Shown here: positions 17,314-26,686 of the stretch, piece by piece
How the letters are laid out: each line of letters opens with the position of its first letter
Position numbering within the stretch: the first letter of the stretch is position 1
The notes under the pieces: generated by a model
Database searches by the model: none
What the model was told of the DNA's origin: nothing
Seen by the model: only the letters and a program-made list of their open reading frames with translations
Made by a program: the position numbers and the translations under genes
Assembly (NCBI GenBank): GCA_029776225.1
Contig: JAKOTR010000035.1
Coordinates: 62,001-126,000 of the forward strand
DNA: 64,000 nt
Origin: Acidobacteriota bacterium
Lineage (GTDB): Bacteria; Acidobacteriota; Terriglobia; Bryobacterales; Bryobacteraceae
Reading direction: 5' to 3'

Positions 17314-17754
17314 TTAAGCGGCGCGCGCCGCTCGTGCTTCGGTGCAGCGCTGCTGCTGTGCGGCAAAGGCGGCCACCCCAAGGATCCCGGCGACTTCGTC
17401 GCCGAGTTCGCACCAGGAGAATGGCTTCTCGATGAAATGAATGCACGGGTCGGGGACGAGTTCGCGGTTGATCCACGGAGGGTCGCCCGAGATCACTAAG
17501 AGTTGGATGTCCGGGTGGTGGCGGGCAGCTTCCCGCACCAGTTTCGGAGCCTCGTGAACGCGGGCGTCGGCGATCAGCAGGCCGATTGAGCAACTTTGTT
17601 CAGGGGCTTGCGGCGTCTCGTGCCCGGCGCCCGCTTCCAGGACCCGAAGCCCGCAATGACTCAAGAATTCCACGATCTGCCGCCGCAGCCCCTCGGCGGC
17701 TATCGATACGAGTACAGCGCCCGCGTCCGATTGGAATATTCCGGATTTCGCCAT
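17314..17754 (-). CDS. Single-domain response regulator receiver protein
   Basis: The 146-residue protein is a stand-alone CheY-like receiver: AVLVSIAAEGLRRQIVEFL at the front, the phosphoacceptor Asp in LLIADARV, and the conserved Lys in FIEKPFSW. The usual acidic pair near the N-terminus is not clear, so phosphorylation may be weak. There is no output domain. An AGAGGT site precedes the ATG and a promoter with a TAATAT -10 is visible upstream. It ends 3 nt from the Ig-repeat gene in convergent orientation. Partner kinase unknown; the hybrid kinases at 18788-24516 are nearby candidates. Confidence 0.65.
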   Translation of the reverse strand: MAKSGIFQSDAGAVLVSIAAEGLRRQIVEFLSHCGLRVLEAGAGHETPQAPEQSCSIGLLIADARVHEAPKLVREAARHHPDIQLLVISGDPPWINRELVPDPCIHFIEKPFSWCELGDEVAGILGVAAFAAQQQRCTEARAARAA

Positions 17755-17811
17755 TTTCGGACCTCTTAAAACCGAATCTAGCCTACCTCTGCGGGAATCA
17801 ATAGCCCCTTA

Positions 17812-17840
17812 ATATTAAACACCGCGCGGTAATTCGTAAA
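17812..17840 (-). promoter_or_regulatory. Promoter of the receiver gene
   Basis: On the minus strand TTTACG (17835-17840) and TAATAT (17812-17817) are separated by 17 bp. A 10-bp palindrome, ACCGCGCGGT (17821-17830), sits in the spacer. Confidence 0.4.
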
Positions 17841-17849
17841 CAACAAGGA

Positions 17850-17867
17850 AAAATTCAGCTGAATTTT
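17850..17867. promoter_or_regulatory. 18-bp perfect palindrome between divergent genes
   Basis: AAAATTCAGCTGAATTTT at 17850-17867 is a perfect 18-bp palindrome, about 10 bp upstream of the predicted -35 of the receiver gene and about 120 bp upstream of thiG. Its symmetry and position suit a dimeric repressor or activator; the cognate protein is unknown. Confidence 0.4.
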
Positions 17868-17985
17868 GCCTGTTTTGACCGTAATTGTGGAAGCAGCGCG
17901 TCTACGCGCTTGTCCGGATTGCGTTTCCGTTCCTGGCGCTGGCGCCGCGCGTGCCCGGGCCCGTGTTGTGTCTAGAATAAAATTT

Positions 17986-18762
17986 ATGTCTGAAACACTC
18001 ACCATAGCGGGACGGGAGTTCCGCTCGCGTCTGATCGTCGGTACGGGTAAGTACCGCACTTTCCAGGAGATGGCCCGCTGCCTCGAGGCGACCGGCGCCG
18101 ACATGGTTACGGTAGCCGTACGGCGCGTCAATTTGACCGACCGCTCCAAGGAGTCGCTGCTGGACTACATCGACCGGGATAAGTTCTTCATTCTGCCGAA
18201 CACCGCGGGATGCTATACGGCGGACGAGGCGATCCGTACCGCGAGGCTGGCGCGTGAAGTGGGGCTCTCCAACTGGATCAAGCTGGAAGTAATCGGGGAC
18301 CAGAAAACGCTGTTTCCGGACAATGCAGGCCTGCTGGAGGCCACCCGCGTGCTTGTCAAGGAAGGTTTTGTCGTCCTCCCCTACACGAATGACGATCTGG
18401 TGAACGCGCGGCGGCTCATCGATGCCGGCGCCGCAGCCGTGATGCCGCTCGGCGCGCCGATCGGCTCTGGGATGGGGATACAGAACGTGGCGAACCTGCG
18501 GATACTTCGCGAGATGATCACCGAGGTTCCGCTGATTGTTGATGCCGGCGTGGGCACGGCGTCGGACGCGGCAATCGCCATGGAACTGGGCTACGACGGG
18601 GTGCTGATGAACACGGCTATCGCCGAGGCGGAGAATTCGGAGCAGATGGCCGTAGCCATGAAGCTGGCGGTGGAAGCGGGGCGGCTGGCGTTCAAAGCCG
18701 GGCGGATGCCGAAGAGGCTCTACGCTTCGGCGAGCAGCCCGCTGGCCGGGGTCGTCCGCTAG
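17986..18762 (+). CDS. thiG: Thiazole synthase ThiG
   Basis: The 258-residue TIM-barrel protein matches ThiG over its length: [11 protein letters not shown], a Schiff-base lysine in [33 protein letters not shown] and GVLMNTAIA. ThiG joins 1-deoxyxylulose 5-phosphate, dehydroglycine and ThiS-thiocarboxylate to make the thiamin thiazole ring. The ATG at 17986 is chosen because ThiG proteins start with this short strand; 40 extra in-frame residues upstream look non-coding. No Shine-Dalgarno is seen, and a TAGAAT (17973-17978) lies 7 nt before the start codon, so the message may be leaderless. No thiS, thiF, thiH or thiO gene and no TPP riboswitch is adjacent. Confidence 0.9.
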   Translation: MSETLTIAGREFRSRLIVGTGKYRTFQEMARCLEATGADMVTVAVRRVNLTDRSKESLLDYIDRDKFFILPNTAGCYTADEAIRTARLAREVGLSNWIKLEVIGDQKTLFPDNAGLLEATRVLVKEGFVVLPYTNDDLVNARRLIDAGAAAVMPLGAPIGSGMGIQNVANLRILREMITEVPLIVDAGVGTASDAAIAMELGYDGVLMNTAIAEAENSEQMAVAMKLAVEAGRLAFKAGRMPKRLYASASSPLAGVVR

Positions 18763-18787
18763 AGCGGCCCGTCAAAGCCGGCGCCAT

Positions 18788-21223
18788 CTATTCGCGCTGA
18801 TCCAGGATCTGGCGTACGGTCTGCGCGAGCTCTCTTCCTACAAAAGGCTTTTGGAGAAAGAACATGCCGGGCCCCAAAGGTCCGCGGCGATGGATGGCGT
18901 CGTCCGTATACCCTGACATGTAAAGCACGCGCATTTCGGGGCGCTGGCTGCGCAGCCGGTCGGCCAGTTCCCAGCCGCTCATGTAGGGCATTACGATGTC
19001 CGTAATCATGAGGGGGATTGGACCAGTATGCCTTTCGCTGGCCAGCAGCGCCTCCCTCCCGTTAGCCGCCTCGATCAAGCTGTATCCGTGTTCGCGCAGC
19101 ACGTGGCAGGTCAGGCGCCGCACCGTGTCATCGTCTTCGACGACGAGAAGGGTTTCCGACCCTCGGGAAGTCTCGGGTTCGGTTCGGGTTTCGGCCGTCC
19201 GGCAAGCGGGTTTTGCGACCCTGGGCAGGAAGACTCTGAAGGTTGTGCCGGCGCCCGGCTGGCTGTCGACAAATATGGAGCCTCCGCTTTGCCGGACGAT
19301 GCCGTAGACGATCGAGAGTCCCAGGCCGGTTCCTTTCCCTTTTGCCTTCGTGGTGAAAAACGGCTCGAAAATGCGGCTCCTGGTTTCCGCATCCATTCCA
19401 ATTCCGGTATCGCTGATGGACAGCAGGACGTAATCGCCCGGCTCCAAAGGAGGGTGCGTTTGCGCGAAGTCCTCATAGACAGTGAAGTTCTGGGTCTCCA
19501 AAGCCAGTCTGCCTCCATGGGGCATGGCATCCCTGGCATTCGCCGCGATATTGAGAATCACCTGGTGCATCTGCCCCTCGTCGCCCTTCACGTATCCCAG
19601 TTCCGGGTCGAGGACAGTGGTCAACTCGATGTCTTCTCCCAGCACGCGCCTTAGCAGATTCGTGTCTTCTTGAATCAGGGAGTTCAGAGCAAGGTCGCGA
19701 GGCTGGATGATTTGCCCCCGGCTGAATGCCAGGAGCTGATGCGTAAGCTCGGCGGCCAGGTTCCCGGCCTTGCGGATCTCCTCCAGGCTGTCGCGCAGGG
19801 GGTCCTCGGGACTAAGCTCCTGAAGCATCAGTTCGGCGTAACCATTGATCGTGGTCAAAAGGTTATTGAAATCGTGGGCTATCCCTCCGGCCAGACGGCC
19901 GATGGAATCCATCTTTTGTGCATGACGAAGCTGTTCCTCCAAGTAGGCTCTTGCCCGTTCCGCTTCTTTCGCAGCGGTGATGTCCACGGCTACGCCGCGC
20001 AGACCCGCGGGGTTCCCGTTTTCGTCCGGAATGATGGTAAAACGGACCTCAACCCATACGGTGCGCCCGTCTTTGGCAATCATGCGAAACTGGCTAGCTC
20101 CATTCCTGCCGCTGCTGAACAAATCTGACGCTTCGCGGATCGCGCGTTCGCGGTCCTCCGCGTGGACGGCGCCATGCCAGAAGCCGGGTTCGGACAGCCA
20201 CTCCTGGACGCTGTAGCCCAGCATGGTTTCCACATAGCTGCTGACAAACGCCATCTTGTGGTTGGGATCATCCGGCGGTCCCCAGCTCTCCCAGACGACT
20301 CCTGGCACGCTCGCGATGATGTCAGCCAAACGCTCGCGCTGGCGCTGGACATCACTGAACAGCCGCGCCTTCTCCGCCTCTGCCTCCTCGCGCCGTGCCA
20401 GTTCGGCCTGCAAGCGCCGGTTCTTTTCCGCGAGCTGCGCGCGGGCGATAGCGTTCTCAATCGCGTAAGGCAGTTGGGTGAGGTAGTTGTCCCGCTTGAC
20501 AATGTAGTCGTATGCGCCCAGTTTCAAGGCCGCCAGCGCGGCGGCTTCGTCACCCTGGCCGGTGATCACGATGACCGGGACCGCCGGACCGCCGCGCTTA
20601 AGCTCGCGCAACAGATCGAGCGCGCTCATGTCCGGCATGCGGAGGTCCGAAAGGACGAGGTCGAATCCGTTTTGCCGCACAAGTGTCAGGGCGGTGTCCG
20701 AGGAGCGGATAGCCTCCACGCTGAAGTGCGGGGCAGTCTCGGCAAAGTGCCGGAGCGTCAGGTCGATATCCGCGCGGTCGTGTTCCACGTAGAGCACCCG
20801 CCTCCGGATCACCGCCGCGTTCCTTTCCGCCTCCAGCCTCTTGCGGTCTGCGGCCGCGCTTTCCAGAATTGCCGGCAGATTTTCGAGATAATTCCCCTGT
20901 TTCGGGATGTAATCGCACGCTCCCAGGCGGAGCGCCTGGACCACCAAAGCCTCATCTCCGGCGGCAGTCGCCAGCACCGTGGGCGGGGCAGCGCCGCTCT
21001 TTTTCGCCAACTCCTGGAGGATGGTGATGCCGTCTATGTCCGGCAGCCGGTTGTCCAGCAGCAACACGTCGTAGCTGGCTTCGTCCAGGCGGGTGAGGCA
21101 CTTACGCCCCGTATCCACAACTTCGAGTTCGATGTGGGGGGCTTTCAGCTCGAGGTGAACCCTGGTCAGGTCGGCATCGCAAGCATTGTCCTCGGCGTAA
21201 AGCACTCGAAGCTTTTCTTTCAT
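18788..21223 (-). CDS. Hybrid histidine kinase, REC-REC-PAS-HisKA-HATPase-REC
   Basis: The 811-residue protein starts with two receiver domains (residues ~5-125 with D57 in [10 protein letters not shown], and ~141-265 with [11 protein letters not shown]). A coiled coil and a PAS/PAC domain (~290-415) follow. Then come a HisKA domain with the phosphoacceptor His in [11 protein letters not shown], a HATPase with N, G1 and G2 boxes ([28 protein letters not shown]), and a third receiver (~690-805, [11 protein letters not shown]). No membrane segment is present, so it is cytosolic. It is the last of three genes, 3 nt after a receiver gene, and probably integrates phosphate signals from the kinase two genes upstream. 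Confidence 0.88.
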   Translation of the reverse strand: MKEKLRVLYAEDNACDADLTRVHLELKAPHIELEVVDTGRKCLTRLDEASYDVLLLDNRLPDIDGITILQELAKKSGAAPPTVLATAAGDEALVVQALRLGACDYIPKQGNYLENLPAILESAAADRKRLEAERNAAVIRRRVLYVEHDRADIDLTLRHFAETAPHFSVEAIRSSDTALTLVRQNGFDLVLSDLRMPDMSALDLLRELKRGGPAVPVIVITGQGDEAAALAALKLGAYDYIVKRDNYLTQLPYAIENAIARAQLAEKNRRLQAELARREEAEAEKARLFSDVQRQRERLADIIASVPGVVWESWGPPDDPNHKMAFVSSYVETMLGYSVQEWLSEPGFWHGAVHAEDRERAIREASDLFSSGRNGASQFRMIAKDGRTVWVEVRFTIIPDENGNPAGLRGVAVDITAAKEAERARAYLEEQLRHAQKMDSIGRLAGGIAHDFNNLLTTINGYAELMLQELSPEDPLRDSLEEIRKAGNLAAELTHQLLAFSRGQIIQPRDLALNSLIQEDTNLLRRVLGEDIELTTVLDPELGYVKGDEGQMHQVILNIAANARDAMPHGGRLALETQNFTVYEDFAQTHPPLEPGDYVLLSISDTGIGMDAETRSRIFEPFFTTKAKGKGTGLGLSIVYGIVRQSGGSIFVDSQPGAGTTFRVFLPRVAKPACRTAETRTEPETSRGSETLLVVEDDDTVRRLTCHVLREHGYSLIEAANGREALLASERHTGPIPLMITDIVMPYMSGWELADRLRSQRPEMRVLYMSGYTDDAIHRRGPLGPGMFFLQKPFVGRELAQTVRQILDQRE

Positions 21224-21226
21224 AAA

Positions 21227-21673
21227 CTAGGGCGCGCTTGCCCTGAAAGGCTGCTCATTGATAAGCAGCCAGTAGACTTTGATCGTTCTGATTACTTCGG
21301 CGAAAGCGGTGGAATCAACGGGTTTGACGATGTAAGAGTTGACGCCAAGCGCGTAAGCCGCCTCGATATCCTCAGTCTCTCGCGAGGTCGTCAGCACGAC
21401 GACCGGGACTTGCCTCCATATCGAATGGCTGCGGAACTGCCGCAGCACATCGATGCCGTCGACTTTCGGCAGGCGCAGGTCCAGCAGCACCAGGACGGGC
21501 ACACGCGCATCGGTGGCCGAGTTGTGCTCCTCCATGTACCGCAGCGCTTCCTCGCCGTCCCGGCAGGTCATCAGCGGGTTGACTACGCTGAGTTCCCTGA
21601 ACGCCTCGCAGGTAAGGTCCAGGTCCATCGGATTGTCCTCGACCAGTAGAATCGGGCGCACCGGCGTACTCAT
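21227..21673 (-). CDS. Response regulator, single receiver domain (Rcp1-like)
   Basis: From the ATG at 21673 the product has 148 residues: STPVRPILLVEDNPMDLDL with the acidic pocket, the phosphoacceptor Asp in VLVLLDLRLPKVDG, the Thr in VVVLTTS and the Lys in SYIVKPVD. It has no output domain and resembles the Rcp1-type regulators encoded next to phytochrome-like kinases. The start overlaps the upstream kinase stop as ATGA, and the gene ends 3 nt before the second kinase gene. It probably shuttles phosphate between the two kinases. Confidence 0.88.
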   Translation of the reverse strand: MSTPVRPILLVEDNPMDLDLTCEAFRELSVVNPLMTCRDGEEALRYMEEHNSATDARVPVLVLLDLRLPKVDGIDVLRQFRSHSIWRQVPVVVLTTSRETEDIEAAYALGVNSYIVKPVDSTAFAEVIRTIKVYWLLINEQPFRASAP

Positions 21674-24516
21674 GCCGCCTCCTCCATACCAGCCGGCCGG
21701 CCGGTGGGCAAGTCCAGAAAGAAGGCTGCTCCCGAGCCGGGCTCCGATTCGGCCCAAATCTTCCCGCCCCACTTGTCAACCAGTTTCTTGACAATAGCCA
21801 GTCCGGCCCCCGTGCCTTCAAACTCCTCCGGCAGGACCAGCCGGTTGAACAGCCCGAAGATACGATCGTGGTACTTCATGTCGAAACCGATGCCGTTGTC
21901 CGAGACCACAATGTGAAGAACACCCGGACTCTGCCGCGCGGTGACCGCAACTCGGGGCGGCTTGGCGTTCCGGCTGTACTTGAGGGCATTGTCGATGAGA
22001 TTGGTCAGAATCTGCAGCAAGCCGCGTTCCCATGCGCCGGCGCTTGCCGGTGAAATATCCAGTGTCACTTCCACACCTTGTTCCGTGATTTCCGGGTTGC
22101 GGTGCCGGAGAATACCCTCTACCATTGCGGCCAGATCAACCTGGGTGTAGGCGGGAATCTCCGCATCCAGACGGGCGTACTGCAGCAGATCGTCGATGAG
22201 GCGGTCGAGAGTATTGACGGCCGAGCGGATTTGCGTGATGCAGAAGAGCGCGCGGTCGGCAAGCCCGGCGCGGTGCCGGCGGTCCAGTTCCTGGGCGTAG
22301 CCGGCAATACCCCGCAGAGGGGCCTTCAAATCGTGAGATACGGTGTAGGCGAAGCCCTTCAATTCTTCGTTCCGGGCCCGCAACATTTCCTCCGCGCGCC
22401 TGCGTTGGGCGATTTCACTGTGCAGTTCCCGGTTTATTTCATGCAGTTCGGCCGTGCGCGCGGCCACCCTCTCTTCCAATACTTCCATCGCGCGCTTGCG
22501 CCCGGTGATATCGATCATGGCGCCGATCATCCGGATGGGTGTTCCGTCGATGCCGGCAACAACATAGCCGCGGTCGAACACGTCTGCGTACGAGCCGTCC
22601 CCGCGCTGGAAACGGTACTCATCGGACCAGAAGCCCTCTCCGCTTTTCGCCGCGGTGAGAATGCGAGTCATTACGCGCCCCACATCCTCCGGGTGGATAT
22701 GCTCAGCCCACCAGGCCAGGTCGGAGCGCACTTCTCCGGGGGGATAACCGAACAGTGTGGTCGCGCCCTGGTTCCACCACACAGAGTCGGTTGCCAGGTC
22801 CCACTCCCAGATCATGTCGTTGGTGGCGCGAGCGGCGATTTGGAAGCGTTCCTCGCTTTGCCGGAGCTGCATTTCCGCCTGCTTGCGTTCGGTGATGTCC
22901 TGGCAGATGCCCACCAGCTTCACCGGCTCCTGCGCTTCGTTGAAGATCCAGTTGCCCTGACTTTGCACCACCCGGATATCACCATCGGGACGCACGATGC
23001 GCTCCTCGAAATCGAAGCTGCTGCGCTCGCGGAAGGCGCGCTCGATGGTCTCTCTGGCGAGGTTCCGGTCGTCCGGGTGGATCCGTTCGAGTGCAGCCTC
23101 AAACGTTGGAGCGAGTTGCCCGGGACTGACGCCGAAAATCCGATAGAGTTCCTCCGACCAGTAGACCTTCCCGGTGCGGACATCCCACTCATAGCTGCCA
23201 AGATGGGCGATCCGCTGCGCTTCGGAGAGCTGTGCCTCCCGCCTTGCCAGTTCTTCCTCGGCGCGCTTGCGTTCGGTGATATCCATCGCCACACCGACTG
23301 CGCGCACCAGCCTGCCCGCGTCCGACACCATCCGGCCCTTGCTGGCGACCCAGCGCAATGAACCGTCGGGCCAGCAAATGCGGTACTCAACGTCGTAGTC
23401 GGCGCCCACCGCCCGCGATTGCTCCAGCGCGGCTTCAACGCGGGGGCGGTCCTCCGGGTGGATGACGTCCAACACAGCCTGCAAATCGAGATTGTCGGCT
23501 CCCGCCGACAAGCCGAAAATTGCTTTCAGCCGGTCGCTCCAGACGACACGGCCGGCAGCGATATCCCATTCCCAGATGCCGACCTGCCCGCAACTGACGG
23601 CCAGGCGCAGCCGCTCCTCGCTCGTTCTCAGAGCCTCCTCCTCGCGGTGCTTGAAGATAGCAATCGCGGCAGTGTAGGTAGCGATTTCGATCAGCTTCAA
23701 TTCCTTCTTTCCGGGGCGGGCCGGAGCGCGGAAATAGCAGGCAAAAGTTCCGAGTACGCGCCGGCGCGGGTCGAAAACCGGGGTGGACCAGCAGGCGCGC
23801 AGCCCGTATCCCAGCGCGAGGTCCCGGTATTCCTCCCACAGCGGATCGGTGGCGATGTCCTCGACAATGACCGGCTCGCGCCGGAAGGCAGCCGTGCCGC
23901 AGGAGCCGGCGCACGGGCCGATGGGCTGGCCCTCAATCGCGCGATTGTAGCCCTCCGGCAGGCTCGGCGCGGCGCCGTGGCGCACGTGTATCCCGTCGGG
24001 ATCGAGCAACAGAATCGAGCAGAGCATGCCAGGGCACTCTTCCTCGACGGTGCGCGCCAGCAGATCGAGGACCTCGTGCAGCTCCGCCCCACGTACGATA
24101 AGGTCCAAAACCTGGTTCTGGCCCTTCAGGAGAGCCGCGCTTTCCCGTGCGGCCTGCTCCGCCTCCTTGCGTCCGGTAACGTCATAAAAAAAGACGGAAA
24201 CCCCGTCCGGCGAGGGATAGACGCGGTTCTCGAACCAGCGGCTCCGGAGAAAGACTTCCGCGCAGGCCGGCTTCTGTTCGGCCATTGCTTGTTCGAGAAT
24301 TGAGCGCAACTTCCGCGCTTCGTTTTCCGGGAACTCCGCCCACGCATCCGCGTTCAGGAGTTCCTCGGGTTCCCGTCCCAGCAGCTCGGCGGCAGGCCGG
24401 TTAATGAAGGTAAACTTCAAGTCCCGGTCCAGAGCCAGAACGGCCTCGTTGACTCGTTCGAGAACCCCGCCGGGTTGTTGACTGGCAGGCTTAACGCCCT
24501 GTCTTCCAGGACTCAT
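21670..24516 (-). CDS. Multi-PAS/GAF sensor histidine kinase
   Basis: The 948-residue soluble kinase contains, in order, a PAS domain (~18-115), a GAF domain (~130-295, GPCAGSCGTAAFRREPVIVED), three PAS/PAC domains (~305-680, each ending in a DITERK-like motif) and a coiled coil. HisKA follows, with the His in YTVSHDLKAPLRG, then HATPase (NLIDNALKYS, SDNGIGFD, GTGAGLAIVKK). GAF domains of this type may bind small ligands; no chromophore-attaching Cys context of bacteriophytochromes is evident. It heads the three-gene signalling operon. The signal sensed is unknown. Confidence 0.88.
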   Translation of the reverse strand: MSPGRQGVKPASQQPGGVLERVNEAVLALDRDLKFTFINRPAAELLGREPEELLNADAWAEFPENEARKLRSILEQAMAEQKPACAEVFLRSRWFENRVYPSPDGVSVFFYDVTGRKEAEQAARESAALLKGQNQVLDLIVRGAELHEVLDLLARTVEEECPGMLCSILLLDPDGIHVRHGAAPSLPEGYNRAIEGQPIGPCAGSCGTAAFRREPVIVEDIATDPLWEEYRDLALGYGLRACWSTPVFDPRRRVLGTFACYFRAPARPGKKELKLIEIATYTAAIAIFKHREEEALRTSEERLRLAVSCGQVGIWEWDIAAGRVVWSDRLKAIFGLSAGADNLDLQAVLDVIHPEDRPRVEAALEQSRAVGADYDVEYRICWPDGSLRWVASKGRMVSDAGRLVRAVGVAMDITERKRAEEELARREAQLSEAQRIAHLGSYEWDVRTGKVYWSEELYRIFGVSPGQLAPTFEAALERIHPDDRNLARETIERAFRERSSFDFEERIVRPDGDIRVVQSQGNWIFNEAQEPVKLVGICQDITERKQAEMQLRQSEERFQIAARATNDMIWEWDLATDSVWWNQGATTLFGYPPGEVRSDLAWWAEHIHPEDVGRVMTRILTAAKSGEGFWSDEYRFQRGDGSYADVFDRGYVVAGIDGTPIRMIGAMIDITGRKRAMEVLEERVAARTAELHEINRELHSEIAQRRRAEEMLRARNEELKGFAYTVSHDLKAPLRGIAGYAQELDRRHRAGLADRALFCITQIRSAVNTLDRLIDDLLQYARLDAEIPAYTQVDLAAMVEGILRHRNPEITEQGVEVTLDISPASAGAWERGLLQILTNLIDNALKYSRNAKPPRVAVTARQSPGVLHIVVSDNGIGFDMKYHDRIFGLFNRLVLPEEFEGTGAGLAIVKKLVDKWGGKIWAESEPGSGAAFFLDLPTGRPAGMEEAA

Positions 24517-24792
24517 TCGGGGCCGTACCTCCCCGCCCTAACTTACGAGAACTCAGCCGAGCCGGCCCTTTGCGCCGGTGATATCAGGTAAGTACTCTGG
24601 AGCTGTAATTTACTGTTGGTAAGTTCTCTTCGACCCGGCTCTATTTTTATTCTATCCCCGGCGAGAGCCGGAGCCCGGCTGCTTACTCCAGCACTTCCGC
24701 CGCGGCATCGATACGAGCCAGGCAGACCGTGAGCGCGATCCGTTCACGGTTCTGGTGCGCTGAAAGGAATCCTCCGCCGCGCCGTAGGGATT

Positions 24793-25614
24793 TCAAACGG
24801 AAACAGCTCTGTGAGCGCCGCGGGGGCTCGGACGGCAGATGCCGCGCTCGCTCCGGCGAATGAAGTTCACCAGATGGAGGGCGTGCTCGGTTGGTATCTC
24901 GCGTTCGATGCGCTCCAGAGCTTCCTCAAGCTTCAGGCCCGAGCGGTACAGGATGCGATATGCCTTCTTCAGCGCCGCTATCTCCTCGGGGCTGAATCCG
25001 GCACGCTTCAAACCAACTATGTTCAGGCCCATCGGCTCAACGTCAAAGCCGGAGTAAAGGAAAAACGGCGGCACGTCGGCGTTCACGCGCGAATTCCCAC
25101 CGATCATCGCCAGCTTCCCGATCTTCGAAAACTGGTGAATCACCACGCCGCCAGAGATGAACGCCCGATCCTCGATCTCAACGTGGCCGGCGACCAGCGC
25201 GCAACTGCAAATCACCGTATCGTTTCCCACTTTCGAGTTGTGGGCGATGTGTCCCGAGGTCATGATGTAGTTGCGGTCGCCGATTTCGGTAACCGACTCC
25301 GGCTGGGTGCCGCGCGAGATGGTGTAGTGCTCGCGTATGCGGTTCCCGTTGCCGATCTTGAGATAGCTGCGCTCGCCGGTGAAGGCTTTGTCGAGCGGAT
25401 CGGTTCCGAGGACGGTACCGGCCGAAATCTCGTTGCGCTCTCCCATCGTAGTCCAGCGCTTCACGTAGACGTAGGGTTCCAGCCGGCAGAACGCGCCGAT
25501 CACGACGTCGGCCTCGATCACACAGTATTCGCCGATGATTACCTGGGGGCCGATCACCGCATCGGGATGGACGCGCGCCGTGGGTGCGATGACGGCCGAA
25601 GGATCGATACTCAT
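24793..25614 (-). CDS. lpxA: UDP-N-acetylglucosamine O-acyltransferase LpxA
   Basis: The ATG at 25614 gives a 273-residue protein that starts directly with the first left-handed beta-helix turns (SIDPSAVIAPTARVHPDAVIG). It contains the LpxA hallmark GTDPLDKAF...GERSYLKIGNGN and the catalytic-His region TSGHIAHNSKVGN, and ends with the helical domain HALHLVNFIRRSERGIC. LpxA adds the 3-hydroxyacyl chain that begins lipid A synthesis. The longer reading frame upstream of 25614 lies antisense to lpxD and is discarded. Unlike the common lpxD-fabZ-lpxA operon, here lpxA diverges from lpxD across 19 bp. No Shine-Dalgarno precedes the start. Confidence 0.92.
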   Translation of the reverse strand: MSIDPSAVIAPTARVHPDAVIGPQVIIGEYCVIEADVVIGAFCRLEPYVYVKRWTTMGERNEISAGTVLGTDPLDKAFTGERSYLKIGNGNRIREHYTISRGTQPESVTEIGDRNYIMTSGHIAHNSKVGNDTVICSCALVAGHVEIEDRAFISGGVVIHQFSKIGKLAMIGGNSRVNADVPPFFLYSGFDVEPMGLNIVGLKRAGFSPEEIAALKKAYRILYRSGLKLEEALERIEREIPTEHALHLVNFIRRSERGICRPSPRGAHRAVSV

Positions 25615-25621
25615 AAGTTTG

Positions 25622-25628
25622 TATGATA
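25622..25628. promoter_or_regulatory. Overlapping -10 elements for lpxA and lpxD
   Basis: In the 19-bp gap between the two start codons, TATGAT on the plus strand (25622-25627) and TATCAT on the minus strand (25623-25628) overlap almost completely. They end 6 and 8 nt before the respective ATG codons. No Shine-Dalgarno is visible on either side, so both transcripts could be leaderless. The -35 regions would lie inside the opposite coding sequence and are weak. Confidence 0.35.
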
Positions 25629-25633
25629 GCCTC

Positions 25634-26686
25634 ATGCGTGTCCGCGAATTAGCCGAATGGCTGGGCGCCACGTTCGAGGGCGACGGGGAGCGGGAACTCG
25701 TGCGCGCCGCCAGCCTGGAGAGCGCCGGCGCGGAAGACCTGGCCTTCGTTGCAAACCGCAAGGCATTCGCGCAGGCGCGGTTGTCAGCGGCGGGTTGCCT
25801 GATCGCGCCGCTGGACTTTCCGAACGAGGGTTGCCGCACCCTCATCCGCGCCGCCGAACCGCGCACGGCTTTTGCGCGCGCCGTCAGCCGGCTTCATCCC
25901 GTTCCGCCACCCGAACCCGGCATCCACCCGACCGCGGTGATCGCCGCAACGGCGGAGATCGGCCCCGGCGTTTCCATCGGCCCGCACTGCAGCATCGGCG
26001 AAGGCTCGCGCATCGGGGCTTCGGCGCAGATCGGCGCGGGCTGCCGGATTGGCCGGCGGGTGAGTATCGGTGAAGGCTGCGTGCTTCATGCGAACGTCAC
26101 CGTGTACGACGATTGCGATATCGGGGCGCGCACCATTCTGCACTCCGGGTGCGTCATCGGCGCCGACGGGTTCGGTTTCGTAATGGACGGCGGCCGCTAC
26201 CACAAGTTTCCGCAGATCGGCCGCGTGGTGATCGGAGAGGACTGCGAGATCGGCGCCAACTCCTGCGTGGACCGCGCCGCACTGGGCGTCACCTGGATCG
26301 GCGAAGGCACGAAGCTCGACAACATGGTCCACGTGGCGCATAACTGCCGGATCGGCCGGCACGTCGTGGTGGCGGCGCAGACAGGGTTTTCCGGCGGCGT
26401 CATCGTCGAGGACTATGCGGTGATTGGCGGGCAGGTGGGAATCGGCGACAAGGCGCGCATTGAATCGCGGGCGGTGCTCGGGTCCGGCAGCGGCGTGCTT
26501 ACTTCCAAGATCATCCGCGCCGGGCAGGTGGTCTGGGGCACGCCCGCGCGCCCGCTCAAGGAGCATCTGGAACAGCTAGCCAACCTTGCCCGCCTTCCCG
26601 AGCTGCGCCGGGAAGTCGCCGAGCTGCGGCGGCGTCTCGAGGAGCTGGAGGGGAGCAAGGGTGCTGGTGATCGTCGGGGGACATAG
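25634..26686 (+). CDS. lpxD: UDP-3-O-acyl-glucosamine N-acyltransferase LpxD
   Basis: The 350-residue protein has the N-terminal uridine-binding domain (VRELAEWLGATFEGDG, then LAFVANRKAF), a long hexapeptide beta-helix, and the catalytic-His motif NMVHVAHNCRIGRH. A C-terminal helical tail (LARLPELRREVAELRRRL) closes it. LpxD adds the second 3-hydroxyacyl group in lipid A synthesis. The ATG at 25634 begins at the conserved N-terminal strand; upstream codons are antisense to lpxA. The last 26 nt overlap the start of a P-loop NTPase gene. Confidence 0.93.
   Translation: MRVRELAEWLGATFEGDGERELVRAASLESAGAEDLAFVANRKAFAQARLSAAGCLIAPLDFPNEGCRTLIRAAEPRTAFARAVSRLHPVPPPEPGIHPTAVIAATAEIGPGVSIGPHCSIGEGSRIGASAQIGAGCRIGRRVSIGEGCVLHANVTVYDDCDIGARTILHSGCVIGADGFGFVMDGGRYHKFPQIGRVVIGEDCEIGANSCVDRAALGVTWIGEGTKLDNMVHVAHNCRIGRHVVVAAQTGFSGGVIVEDYAVIGGQVGIGDKARIESRAVLGSGSGVLTSKIIRAGQVVWGTPARPLKEHLEQLANLARLPELRREVAELRRRLEELEGSKGAGDRRGT

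Noticed and set aside
17755-17985. A TPP riboswitch upstream of thiG.
   Set aside because: The conserved CUGAGA core and the partner helix are absent.
24660-24792. A minus-strand frame after lpxA with protein-like residues (FLSAHQNRERIALTVCLAR).
   Set aside because: No start codon or ribosome site exists and it is only about 35 codons long; at most the remnant of a gene end.
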